Shown here piece after piece: positions 47,960 to 59,885 of a stretch of DNA of 64,000 nucleotides. How positions within the stretch are numbered: the first letter of the stretch is position 1; every line of letters begins with the position of its first letter. The stretch is taken from assembly GCA_002081555.1 (NCBI GenBank), contig KV921238.1, positions 1 through 64,000 on the forward strand, read 5' to 3'. The position numbers and the translations under genes are program-made. Origin of the DNA: Protostelium mycophagum. Taxonomy: Eukaryota; Evosea; Variosea; Protosteliida; Protosteliaceae. The notes beneath the pieces were generated by a model. That model was not told the DNA's origin. It made no database searches and saw only the letters and a program-made list of their open reading frames with translations.

Positions 47960-49350
47960 TCAACAGAAAGATTTCTGTGTCAGCTGTCCGTTGGGGCAGC
48001 AGTATTGATCCTCACTGTAACAAGCTCCATTGCACGCACACAATGTAGAGGGGCAGTAGTCAGACTTGGTACAGGTGCTAGATGAAGTGGTGGGTGTAGC
48101 ACTGGATGCAGGAGAGGATGTGGAAGGGGCAGGTGTGGAGCTGGGGCAAAAGGCCTTCTGTGTCAGTTGTCCGTTGGAGCAGCAGTATTGGTCCTCGCTG
48201 TAACAAGCTCCGTTGCAAGAGCACAGTGTAGAGGGGCAGTAGTCGGACTTGGCGCAAGTGGACTCGCTGTCAGATGATGTGGAGGGAGTGGCAGGAGGCA
48301 TTGACTGGCTCACTCTGGGAGCACAGATGGGGTATGAGTCGAAGGAAGTTGTGGTGCAGACAGTGTCAGGTGCACAGCAAGAGAAGAAGCTGCGGGACTC
48401 GCAAGCGGTGTACTGGTTGGGACAGACAATCCACAAGTTAGAGTTGGGGTTGTAGGAGCAAGTGGCACCTGTCAAAATGTCAGACGTGTCAAGTTGACGT
48501 GTCAGATCATCATTACCGGAAGCAGAGTCAAAGCAGGCACCAAAAGTGTCATAACCATCAACACGAGAAGAGTTCCACACTGAGCCAGAGCAAAATCCTC
48601 TGTTGGAAATACAACCACAGAATCCGGATTTGGCGGGGCAACACCTCTTAGAGATGGCATTTCCTTTGAGAATCAGTGAATCGGTTTTTTGTAAACAAGT
48701 ACCTGCACAAGTGCCCTCTTCAGAGCAGCATCCGCAGCAAGTGCTGTTGGAAGGTGAACATTCTGCCTGGCATGATGGGTTTTCAGAGGGGACGGCGATA
48801 CCAGAGTCGGTCTCAGATTCTGAGGTAGCAGGAACATCCACTGCCTTGGGTGTGCAGACGGGGTAAGAGCTTGCCATGGTGCTGGTACATTCGGTGTCTG
48901 GTGCGCAGCATGAGAAAAAGCTGGCAGATTTACAGGGGGAGTGGGTGATGGGACAGACGATCCAAAGGTTTGGGTTGGGGTCATAAGTGCAAGTGGCTGC
49001 AGATGTATCGAAACAGCTACCGAAGGAGTCGGTTCCGTTCACCATGGCGGTGTTGTTAAAGACACTACCGGAGCAAAACCCTCTGTTGGAGATACAACCG
49101 CAGAATCCAGAGTTGGTGGGGCAACATCTCTTGGAGATGGCATTTCCTGAGATGATCAGAAAGACAAGAATAAAGAGGTGAAAATATTACCGCTGCAAGT
49201 AGAATCGGTGCCACAGCAGCCGCAGCAGTTCGAATCAGAGGAGGGGTTGCAGCTGTCTTCACACTCGTTGTGGAGGGAAGGAACTGCGTATTGGCCTTGG
49301 ACGGCAAAGAGAGTGACACCTAAGAGGAAGGCGACGTGGATGAGTTTCAT
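47960..49350 (-). CDS. Secreted cysteine-rich protein with duplicated modules
   Basis: Signal peptide MKLIHVAFLLGVTLFAVQG. Then two tandem modules of about 160-180 residues, each with NCCGCC or TCCGCC, NAISKRCCP...SGFCGC, ISNRGFCSGSV, a Cys/Asn-rich section with NLWIVCP, and FFSCCAPDT. After a Ser/Pro linker come two shorter C-terminal modules, each with KSDYCPSTLC, CNGACYSEDQYCC and NGQLTQK, separated by a Ser/Thr linker. The protein ends right after the last Cys. The short module resembles the one in the glucanosyltransferase-like enzyme at 11330-11450 and, in spacing, fungal-type polysaccharide-binding modules (inference). There are three exons or so. No catalytic motif is seen. A role in extracellular matrix or wall binding is likely but unproven. 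Confidence 0.75.
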
Positions 49351-49958
49351 TTGTGAGATTTTAAGCGTGTAGAGTGTTCGTGAAGTAGTGGTTGGTGTAT
49401 TGCTCAAGATCGAATGATTCGTCCTGCCCCCTTGTTGAGGTTCTGAAAAAACCGGAAAATTCGTGTGGATTCCAAAGCCAGTTATATCCCCTAACGTGTA
49501 TGCAATTTGTATGCACGGTAGTAACCGTTATATGACAGCTAAATCCGTGAAGAGCTTCCCAAGTGTGATTTTGAGACGTGGTGGTGCAGAATTTAGTCTA
49601 AAATCAAAACGTGATGGTTACGGTAAGTAACCGTAGTTGATCACCATATGGAGAAGGGTGAAAAATTCACCCTGGGTGGCAATCTCCTTGAGTAAATAAT
49701 GTTTGGAGAGCAGAATGTCGAATTGCTTGTACATTAGAGCTGGTGCGTCAGTTTTCAAGGACAAGATTTTCTACCTGTATGATGCACATCTCGTTGCAAC
49801 GTCTTTAGAGTCACTCATGTTCTCTATGGCGTTTTTAGTCAAAGCAAAGACGCCAGATGGTCACTTTTCGTTGGAGGATGTTCAATGTAGATACTTTTGG
49901 CTTGAATGTTGAATTGAATTTTTTCTGTTTTTTGGGAAAAAAATACACACAAAACAAG
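49351..49958. other. Divergent spacer with two palindromes
   Basis: The 5' regions of the cysteine-rich gene (-) and the BLOC1S4-like gene (+). Holds ACGGTAGTAACCGT at 49515-49528 and GGTTAC-ggtaa-GTAACC at 49616-49632, both of the dispersed family. No gene supported. Confidence 0.6.
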
Positions 49959-51024
49959 ATGAGCGCAGAAGAGACAACCACCTCTACTCCTTCCGATTCT
50001 GAACAGATTCAAAAAGAGAAGATCGACGATCAGGTCACGGATAAGTCGCAGGCTTTGAAGAACTTGGGCGAAGATTATGCACAATATTTCAATCTAAATG
50101 ACATCCATGAGACACTCGTGAGTTGATTCGAAGGGATTAATTCCCATTCTCTGAGATGATTGCTTCAATTAATTCATTTAGGGCGCTAATATTAAAGAAA
50201 CTGTCGAACAAATGTTGACACAATTAGACGAACTGAATTCTTTAGTTGGTATTGTGAGTTCATCCTCTTCTTCATTTTTCCATACTGATGTGAGAAGGCA
50301 CAAGCGAGCACTGACTCGACCAAAGATTCAATCGCCACCATTTTGACACAAACAGCAAAATTAGAACACACATATGCCTTCATAGATGCTCTCCAAGTGA
50401 GTCCTTCAGACATCACCTTTGTTGCCATCTCCATTTTCACAATTCAAAATAAATAAATAAAAAATTCAAGACAAAATTCGAAAACCATCTACAATGACTT
50501 CATGAAAACTCACCGAAATTTCAGGAGTTTATGTCTAATATGGATGCCATGGTAACGAGAGCAGAAGAGAGGACAAGTGCTGTAGAGCAACAATATTCCA
50601 TCAATATTGCTGAGGTCACGAAGAGCTTTTTCAGCAGTTTCGGCCTGGTGAGTCTTCGACAAGATTTTCGAGGAATTTTCGTCGAATGTTATTCGAGAAT
50701 TTTGTTGGATTTTGTACAAGTATGAGGGCTTGACGTAGAGGTTGTGATGTGCAATAGCAGCCACAAAGACAAGGTATTGTGCTGCGCACATAAAACCACT
50801 ACATCAAATTCAAATGAATTGAATGAGTCATCGTGACATCATTTTGGACATTATCAAGGAATCCTGAGATGGACACTAAAGACATGTAGAAGAGGCAACA
50901 AAGTGTAGAGAATACGGCACAAGCTGCACCTCCCGCACCTCTACCAGAATTAAACATCCTCAGTACTGGAGATCTCCTCAGTGATATCAAATCGAGAGCA
51001 CGAAAGGAACAGCAGCAACAATAA
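49959..51024 (+). CDS. Small coiled-coil protein, possibly BLOC-1 subunit 4
   Basis: About 190 residues in six or so short exons. Acidic Ser/Thr N-terminus (MSAEETTTSTPSDSEQIQKE), then helices: GANIKETVEQMLTQLDELNS, DSIATILTQTAKLEHTYAFI, DALQEFMSNMDAMVTRAEER and YSINIAEVTKSFFSSFG. The last exon reads KRQQSVENTAQAAPPAPLPE and ends SRARKEQQQQ. The size and the Leu-x2-x-IDxLE-type helix recall BLOC1S4/cappuccino of lysosome-related organelle biogenesis, though the match is loose. Alternatives are other BLOC-1/BORC subunits. No signal peptide. Confidence 0.5.
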
Positions 51025-51289
51025 AAGATGGCTTTGTGCTTTAATTGGAAGATAATATGAATTTTAGAGTGAACAAATGATCGAAAAGACAATTTCCTCT
51101 CAATCTACGGGAATCATTCATGGATTCCAATTGGACATATTTGAAATCGAATAGAAGACGATGTTTAATTGCCTTGTATATATAACTTCGTAGCTACCTA
51201 ATGATGTCCCTCATCAGGTTTAAGGCGTGAGAACAAACCTCCGTCCTGCTTTGCCTTGGCATACTAAAATCTTTAGACCGATTTTCTTT

Positions 51290-51594
51290 TCATGCAGCAC
51301 GCACCCTCTCCTCATAGTGAGGATCGTCTTCACCATTGTGCTTGTTGAATCTCTGTGACCAGTATGGTCTGTCGGGAGTCTTCACCAGTCTCTAAACACA
51401 CTTCAGCACGATAGTATCATATATGGACGCCTTGATGGTACCTCGTGTTGGCAGTTGTACCAAAAGCCAAGAGCAGCGACAGACAAGTATGCAATTGTGG
51501 CATAACGATTTCTGAGAGGTTGGTTAGCTGGCTTGATTCCCCATCTTAGGAAAGGGTGAACTGGGTATCTGTGAACTCCTCCTCCACCTCCCAT
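51290..51594 (-). CDS. Small single-helix protein, probably mitochondrial inner membrane
   Basis: 86 residues in two exons joined across a 48-nt intron. A Gly-rich start (MGGGGGVHRYPVHPFLRWG), one hydrophobic segment (YATIAYLSVAALGFWYN), then a charged tail (KTPDRPYWSQRFNKHNGEDD) ending EERVRAA. Size, topology and Gly/His-rich start recall accessory subunits of respiratory complexes, for example the NDUFB2 (AGGG) type, but I cannot confirm this. Confidence 0.55.
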
Positions 51595-51659
51595 TGTATT
51601 GTGATATCTGATGATATGAGAAAATTTCCATTTTATATTTTATTTTTTTATTCACGAGC
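51595..51659. promoter_or_regulatory. 65-bp bidirectional spacer
   Basis: Only 65 bp separate the start codons of the small membrane protein (-) and the PH/TKL kinase (+). The spacer is AT-rich (ttttatattttattttttt), so both transcripts must start within or very near it. Confidence 0.5.
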
Positions 51660-54600
51660 ATGAACTCTCCAGAGGTCGCACACAAGAAGACAGAACAATA
51701 CATTAAGACCGGATATCTCACGAAGCAAGGTGGACATAGAGGTGGTCTGAAGACATGGTGAGTGAAAATGTGTCGTGTTGTGTCGTATCAGTAGCGTAAG
51801 CATCAGTCTGTGGTGGTCATCAAAGACAACGGATGTTGGACAACACGACTTCCCAGCGACTTCGGTCTTAAATCATCCGATTATCACGCTGACATGAGAT
51901 GTCACGAACATGTGCTGATGAGTGAAGGAAAAGGAGGTTCTTCACCATGAGTGTCGACCTATTATGTGAGTTGTTACAAATATGATCTTCGTCCCATCAA
52001 AATACCCTCTAAACTTTGATAATGTTTGCAAAATGCACACTCGAATTATTTGAATTCTGAAACTTGACAGCGTACCAGGACAACTTTGATGTGTGATACC
52101 CTCTGGTTTTCACATTTGTATTTTAGACATGTGTTGAAGTCTATTTAGAGTTTGTGGCTTTGCCACAGATCACCAAAAATATGCAAACAAATCCAACTAT
52201 CTCTCAACCTCGAATCACCAATTTCAATCTAAAAAGAGTGGCTCAGCATGACGCGACAGAATTTTCATTCTCATTTCTCCGAAATTTCACTGAAATCTCC
52301 CAGGCAATTCCAAGAGGAGTCTTGGAAATTTCAGAGTGGATCGACTGTTCAGCAGAACAAGGCAAAGAGAACGTTTTTCTGTTTATTTTTCAGACAACAA
52401 ACCGCGCCCTCAGCATGCGAGCAGATTCCCAAAGAGAAGTAATTCGCATCTGCGAATCCGCGAACCGCGAATGACGAGTTGTAGATGGAAGAGTGGATCT
52501 GGGCGATCAATTGCATCGGCGGACTACAACGTGCCATCAGAGATGTACAGAGGCCTTTTAAGATAGCCATCACGCCCTACACGATTCAAGCCATGAATTT
52601 GTCCTTGGAGATCGGCAGAACAGCCGGCAGGTACTCGGTTTATTATTTCATGATAATTACAGATTTGTCTAGAGATTTACTTTCAACAATAATAATTTAT
52701 TCTTTTATTGTATTTTTATTCACATTTGAATTTTCTTTGACTTTTCAGGCTTGTTGCTGGGTCGAGGAGACTCTTGGAAATTATAAAGGACCAGAATACC
52801 AGGTAAGATTTTATTGACGGTAGCGAACCGTAAAGTTCGCGTCATCTTACCGAGATAATATTTTTCAATTCTTTGTGAAATATCACGGAGTTTTCGACGA
52901 GATCTCACTGATCGTTCTCAGAACGAATTGTACACTGATAATACACTGTACAATTGGCATAGAAATCATGAAATTATTTAAGCTCGTTGTAGACGTGACA
53001 AAAGACATGCTCGAACCCTCTGCCCACGCAGATGTTCGCGAGCAAGTCGCGCAGATTTTAGGGATGGTAAGATATCGCAATGACATATCATGACATGTGA
53101 TGACGTTTGTAGATAGAGAGTACAGGACAGATCATGCTGGACTCCCCGCGGACAGGACCCAAGCAGATGTCATCACGTAAGTGTGGTCTATCTACAACGA
53201 TATAGGCATCCACAAATTTTCCTTCAAAAATCAAATTATCTATGAGAAATCTCGAAAAAACAAATCAAGTCACGGTAAATACCGTAAAAATCGCGGTTGC
53301 GTACTGCCAACCGACACATCCTAGGGATGGAGTTCCACCATTTTTATGTTCATTTCACGGACACCCTGAACCAATTCTTAAAAAGACCACCACCCCCCTC
53401 CATCAGTGAAGAAATCGGCTCATCGATGCGTCTGATCTCGTCACATGTTTCTGAAGTCTCCAAGTCTTTACGTTCTATTACAGTTGAAAATGTCGACCTC
53501 CAGGTGAACTATTTTTATCGTTATAGATGGCCGAAAGTGTGATTTTATGATGAATATATTTTTGTGCTAACTGACCTGCAGCCCACCAAGAGAGAGCTGT
53601 GGTATTTATTAAACATTGTACAATTAGCTAAAAATAGCTCAGCTCGTGATGACGCAGTAAGTTTACCGGAAATTTCCTCGAGTTTTCACTGAGATATCTC
53701 AGCATGCTACCTTCACAGCGTTTCAGACATCATTGATGGAAATAAACACGATGATGACGGAGTTTCTGGCGGATGCTGAGGACATGCAAGGTCCACAAGG
53801 AACTTCACAAACTCCGGAACAGCACCGAGAGGTGATGAGATTTCATCGAAATTTCACATTGGGCCAGCGAGATGAAATCTCGACGAAATTTCACTGTTAT
53901 ACACGGCAGGGGTCGTGTCTCTCTGTTGCAAGTGTAATTTCTGTCTTTCATAAATTTTACAGCACCTATAATCAAGTATAAAGATTTATACCCATAAAGA
54001 TTTTATTTAATTTGAAAAAAAAATGGAAGAAAGTTGGAAAAAAATGGAAAAAAATTGAAACTTATTTAGATGGAAAAAAACATCAAGGAAAAGTTGGAGC
54101 AGTTATCAAACGCATGCCCTTATGTCTTTGGGGGTCTACACATGAGGACAAGCCAAGACTCACGACAAAGAGGTCGAGAACACGTTGTAGAAGAGACAGG
54201 ATGGGCAACCCAGTTCTAAAAATAGATATCTCAAGGAATTTCCTGGAAAACTCGGTGTACATTCGTAAAAATTCAGTGGATTTTCGTCTGGAATAGTTTT
54301 CTGCGAAAAGAATCAATTCGGTGAGATGATTGTTGTCCAAGCACTTGGAAATTTTGATTGCCACTATTCATTTCTCTATTATGTGATGCACATTGGAAAC
54401 GTCAAACGTTAACAGAAACCCCACGTTCAATCAACGGTAAAGATGCTGGTCTTTGAATTCAAGAAACAAGAGATCCATATTTCAAAATAATTCTTTTGAC
54501 AGGCTTTGCATATTTCCGAGCACAACGTCCCCACCACCTGGCTGATTGACTTTAAAGAGGTCATGAGCGAATCTACGCTTGACGAAGAAGTATGTTTTCT

Positions 54601-57600
54601 GTCAGTCCCTCAGACATCTGAAACATATGATGTCATGTTGACACCTGATATGGCATGAAATGTTCAAACTGTCGAGCTGACAGTGCCACAGGCCCTCATC
54701 AAGCAGTTTTTAGAGGCAAATGTAAGTGCCTCACCGGGACGATTGCGGAATCCGACCTTAGTTGGTGATGAGGAGGACTCCATCATGAATCCACATCTCA
54801 TGTTTTCCCCTTTGGTATGTCTATCTTTTGAGTTTAATGATTTCTTGTATTTTGAGCAGCATAAATGTTACTTTTTCTCCTGTGGAACGATGCAGTACTT
54901 TCCACTTTTTGCCCTAGAATTGGTCTTCCATTAATTGGACACAGATGGGCGGGCCGCCTTCCTCTCCTGCAGCTCTATTGACCCCAGAGCCAGAAAGAAG
55001 AGTAACACATTATTTCACTTCTGCAAGTCAAATCGACTCTCATTTTCAAATGATCGATCATATATCCTCTAAACATCATCAGCCAAGATCGTCCTCAGAG
55101 AAAGTCTCCAGCACATCACCAGAGTTGGGAAGACACAAATCACCCGCCATAAAAGCATTTCCAAGACCTCACGTGATGAAGTTCTCCTCGACAGCTGACA
55201 TCGTCGACAACATCAGGTCCGATTCTTTAGACTTTTTATTTTTGAAATTATGTATTTAAAATTCAATAAACACTAGTATTTTTTTGAATTTGAAATTTGA
55301 AGTTTAATAAACACTAGTATTTTTTTGAATTTGAAATTTAAAATAAAATATATATTTTGGTGAGCTCGGTTATTACCGTGATACTTTGGTGATTTCACGT
55401 AAGCGGAAAGCTCTGGTTTTTTAAAATTAAAATTGAAATTAATATCTTCAGGAAGAGTGATGCAGAGGGGAGAGCCGCATTGACATCGAGTGATGACATG
55501 GTATGTCACATGCGACAATACGTCATGATGATATCATAATGACTCGTTGTAGAAGATCGGAAAGACCAAAATTGCCCTGACACGTTCTGGAAATTTTTTT
55601 ACAAGGGTAAGACTTTCAAAATTCTTCAAAAAATTTCAAAAATAAAAAATGCATTAAAAAAATGATATATCTTCATCTAAAATTTTTTAATTGTGATGAG
55701 AGATGTGTGAAAAAATAAGCTTGAATCTGTGCTGATGTAGGCGTTGTAGACGGACACACCCCCTGCTGAGGACCCCACCCCCGGACTGATCCGGGTCGTG
55801 ATCACCATCGACGATTATGAGGAACTAAAATCTGCGAGGACGGTCACGTTAAGGCTGAACACGTATGTAACCGTGTCGGACATGCTGCATAAGGTCGCTC
55901 TGAAGGTGAAATTTCCGCGAATTTTCAAGAAAGTTTCTCCAAAATGGGTGGCTTGATGACCCATGGGATGTGGCATGATGCATTCACAATGATGAGTGAC
56001 ATGACATGACATGACATGCGCAGGGAAATGTGTACATTATCGCATCAAATTACCAATACGGAGAGTCTAATTTTGACCTCGTACTTGTCGACGATTTCGA
56101 AGAAAAAATTCTACCGAAGGATGAGACCCTCTTTGATCTACAAATCCGAGACCGAGTAATTTTTATTTTATTTATTAATTATTTTCCAAAAAAATTTAAT
56201 GAATTTTTTCGGAAAATTTGATCAAGAAAATTGTAAAGAAATTTCAGTGAAATTTGAAAGTGATTTGACTCGTTGTAGAGCAATATCACGTTAAGAAAAA
56301 AGGTTAGAGTCCAGATACCAATAGTCATCCACATCGATTGTTACGAGCTTCTACAGAGCGCAAAACAGGTGAAATTTCCCGGATTTTTCTGTCCTAATTC
56401 CAAATTTTAATTTTTTTTCCAAATTGAAATTTTTCCAAATTAAATTTTTTTCTAAATTGAATTTTTTTCCAAATTGAAATTTATAAAAAAAATTCAGGTT
56501 GTGGCAAATTTTTACCCTGACGAACCCATAATCGAAGTTCTGCATAAAGTTGCCAGAAAAGCCTCCGTATCAATCCCCCTCAGGTCTGTTCCTCGTTGTA
56601 GACGGTCGAATTTTCTGAGAAATTTCAGGGAAGAGTCCAAGTACGTTTTACACTGGTACAATGAGATTCATTACAATGGGAAGATGACGTCATCAAACAC
56701 CGGTGTAGATTCACCCAGCAGAGATTCGCGCAGCAGGATGTAATAGATTTGAAAATATTAAAATATTAAATTAAAAAAATCGAAATTTGTTTTGGGGCGA
56801 CATCTACAACGGTTTGTAATGTGTTATGTCTTCTTCTTGTGGTATTTATAGATTGATGACGTCATCAGAGGATCATCTGTACACCCCACTGGTCCACAAT
56901 CTCTCAAAGCGATAAGAGAGTTGGGCGGAACGACAACTGTCATGGACAAGGTGGGAAATTTCGACGAAATTTCGAGTAAAATTCCTGAAATATTCCAGAG
57001 TAGAACGCTAGGATCTTATGGCGCCAAACCAAGAGTGAGTTTTATCTTTTTGAAAAGGTCGATTTCGGTCCACGTCTATTTTTAGATCTTTTCATCCAAT
57101 TTTCGACGAAATTTCGACCCACTTTATCTGTCTACAACGAGACAGGATTACATTTTCTTGTGTAAAAAGCCACTTGTAGAGCAACAGATGGATGAGGGAA
57201 GTATCTCTTTGCAAATCGAAATCGAAGACTTTGAGGAACTACACTGCCCCAAGAAGACGTCATCGTTATTTCTGATGACGTCATCGATGGAGGAGGTCTG
57301 TCTACAATTATTATTTTATATTTTATTTGAGATAAATAAAATTTCATTTGAAAAAAATATTTCTAAAATACAAAATTTATGTTTGTAGGTCCTTGAAAAA
57401 ATCGCAAAGAAAGGAAACGTCAACATAACAGGAGACGTCTCGGTAAGATCACGCTCTTCTCCTCGAGAATTTCACCGAAATTTTACTGAAATTTCCCAGA
57501 AAAGATTCGAGTTGGCAGTGTCAAATCAACGTCTTGAGCCGAAAAAAACACTCTCTGAACTAGGAATAAAAAATCACGTAAGTCGAATTTTCCATGAAAA

Positions 57601-59768
57601 ATCTCTCACTTTTATGCGAAATTTCCGGGAAATTTCTCGTCAAAACATCACGTAAAAGATTTCATCTGCCTCGCCGTGTCGTTATGATGTCATATTTTTC
57701 GCTTATGATGTCAGGACACAATCGTTTTACGTAAGAGGATAGATGATGACGTCATCACGGACGGTGAGACCACGATAGGAAGGAGGAATAAGATTGCGGG
57801 AACTGTCAAGAACCCGTGGCTGAAGCAACAAAACGCCGGAAATATATCAAAGGTATTTTATTTTTAAAGATATTTAATTTGTTATTTATTTTTTCAAGAT
57901 TTTTATTTATTTTTAAACATTTTTGTATGTTTTTCTCAATAATTTTGACAACATTAAATTGTTATTTTTGGTACAAAAATTTGCAAATATATTTTGTGCA
58001 TTTTTTTCAGTTTTGAAGAATAATATTCAAATGAAACTGTTCATAGAAGGAGTTGTAGATGACCTAAACACAGGTCAACAAAGGAAAAGTGATTTGTGAT
58101 GGCCAGGTGAAGGTTACCGGAAAAATCGGACAGGGCGCTTTTGCCAAAGTGTACAAGGGTGAGTCTAAAAATAGCTCTACACTTACGATAATTTTTCTGA
58201 CATCTGGTTGACATGTTCAGGAATCTACGAAGGAAAAGAATGTGCCGTGAAGGTACACATTCCAGTGGATTTTCTCCGAAGTTTCTCGGAATTTGTGCAT
58301 CTACAAAGCATTTCTAATCTATTTTTAGATGCTCAAAGAACAACCGGACGCCAAGTCAATGGAAGAATTCCAGCAAGAGATCGAGATTTTGAAGAAGGCA
58401 GACTGTCCGTATATCGTCAAGTTATATTTAGCAGCAGAAGCACCACGGCTCGCAATCGTCCTAGAATTCGCGTCAAGAGGTGAATTTTCCACGGAATTCC
58501 TACGAGATTTTTTCGAAATTTCCACGAAATTTTCGAGTCATATGTACAAAGACGAATGGGACGGTCGATTGTATAAAATCATCAGAATAAAATCGAATAA
58601 AATCTGACAGGATCACTTTTCCACGTATTAAACAGTGAACTGTACGACATTGGATGGGACCGTATACTAAACATCTCGATCGACATCGTACGTATTTATT
58701 TTTAAAATATATATATATCAAATAAAATCAGCTTGAAATATACAAAAAATCAAGATGTTTTATTGTATCTGTAAAATCGAGATTTTCTGATCTATTTTTA
58801 GGTCAAGGGAATCGAGTATTTACACAATATGCCCGGGTGCATTTTACACAGGGATTTGAAATCACTGAATATCCTCGTGACAGATGCCTGGGAAATCAAG
58901 GTGAGAATCTGAGTTGTAGATGGGGTCGTAGATGACGTTCGCAGATCTGCGATTTCGGACTCTCGAGGTTGAAGTCGACGGCGTCACAAGTGACTTTGAG
59001 GAAACTCCGAACAACTCCGGCGTGGTCCGCACCGGTACTTTTTCAAGGAAATTTTCTCAGAAATTTATTGGAAAATTCTGACTTCTCCAGGAACTGATGG
59101 ATGAAGTGGAGTACTCCACGAAATCGGATGTCTACGCCATTGGCATGGTAATCTTCAATACTATTTAAAACACACTTCACCCCAATCCACATTGCCTCGC
59201 ATGTCATTACGACGTCATATCTTGCAGTCTCAAGACCCCACTTCCAATTTCACTGAAATTTCCAGATACTATGGGAGTGTGTACACCGATGTATTATGGG
59301 AAAATACGAACGACCTTTCTCTGAATTCCCCGAGATCAAGCAAGAATTTCAAATCCTGATGCAAGTTAAAAACGATAAGAGGCCGACCGTGCCGGCGGCG
59401 TGCCCCGAAGACATCAAGAAATTATTGTAAGTGTAATGTCGACATTGTTTTATGTCGACATGGTGTGTTTTATGTCGACATGGTACGGAAATGTCGACGA
59501 TGTGTCGACAGGAGAGTATTCGAAAATGTCGGCAATGTTTTTCTGTGATCTGGCTGAAATTGTGAATTTTAATATCTATTTATAGAAACGCGATGTGGGC
59601 GGGATCTCCTGATGCAAGACCCCCCTGCGCAGAGATTATGACCACTCTGAACAATCTACAACAGGTGAAAGTTCGATGAAATATGTCAAGTTTTTCTGAA
59701 ATGCACAGGCGTATGAGAATGATGAGGACGTCAAATTAGCATGGGACGGATCTGTACACAAAACATAA
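51660..59768 (+). CDS. PH domain, helical region, tandem beta-grasp domains and TKL protein kinase
   Basis: A cytosolic signalling protein of about 1,300 residues with some thirty exons. N-terminal PH domain: YIKTGYLTKQGGHRGGLKTW, KRRFFTMSVDLL, ALSMRADSQRE and MEEWIWAINCIGG. A long helical region follows (SRRLLEIIKDQN, FKLVVDVTKDMLEPSAHADV, SSHVSEVSKSLRSITVENVD), then a Ser/Pro linker with PPSSPAALLTPEPERR. Three or four ubiquitin/RBD-like beta-grasp repeats come next, each ending like SNITLRKKV or DTIVLRKRI and containing VSDMLHKVALKGN, IIEVLHKVARKAS or MEEVLEKIAKKGN. The C-terminal kinase has GKIGQGAFAKVYKG, CAVKML, LHRDLKSLNILV, CDFGLSR and PAWSAPELMDEVEYSTKSDV, the TKL pattern with all catalytic residues. 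Introns are rich in GAAATTTC. PH plus beta-grasp suggests membrane and small-GTPase or phosphoinositide coupling (inference). Confidence 0.8.
53272..53285. repeat. Palindrome ACGGTA-aa-TACCGT in a kinase intron
   Basis: Perfect 6-bp arms, followed by 'cgcggttgcg'. Member of the CGGTWA/TWACCG family. Confidence 0.65.
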
Positions 59769-59803
59769 ATCATATTATTTCTTTCTTTATCAACGAGAAA
59801 TTG

Positions 59804-59816
59804 CGGTAACTTACCG
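59804..59816. repeat. Palindrome CGGTAA-c-TTACCG between kinase and Ras
   Basis: Perfect 6-bp arms in the 117-bp spacer between the TKL kinase stop and the Ras start. Confidence 0.65.
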
Positions 59817-59885
59817 TGCCACGACACGTTAAAGCAGAAAGTTGTAGAGCTGTCACTGATTCGGCGAATGGCAAAAATGATCTCT

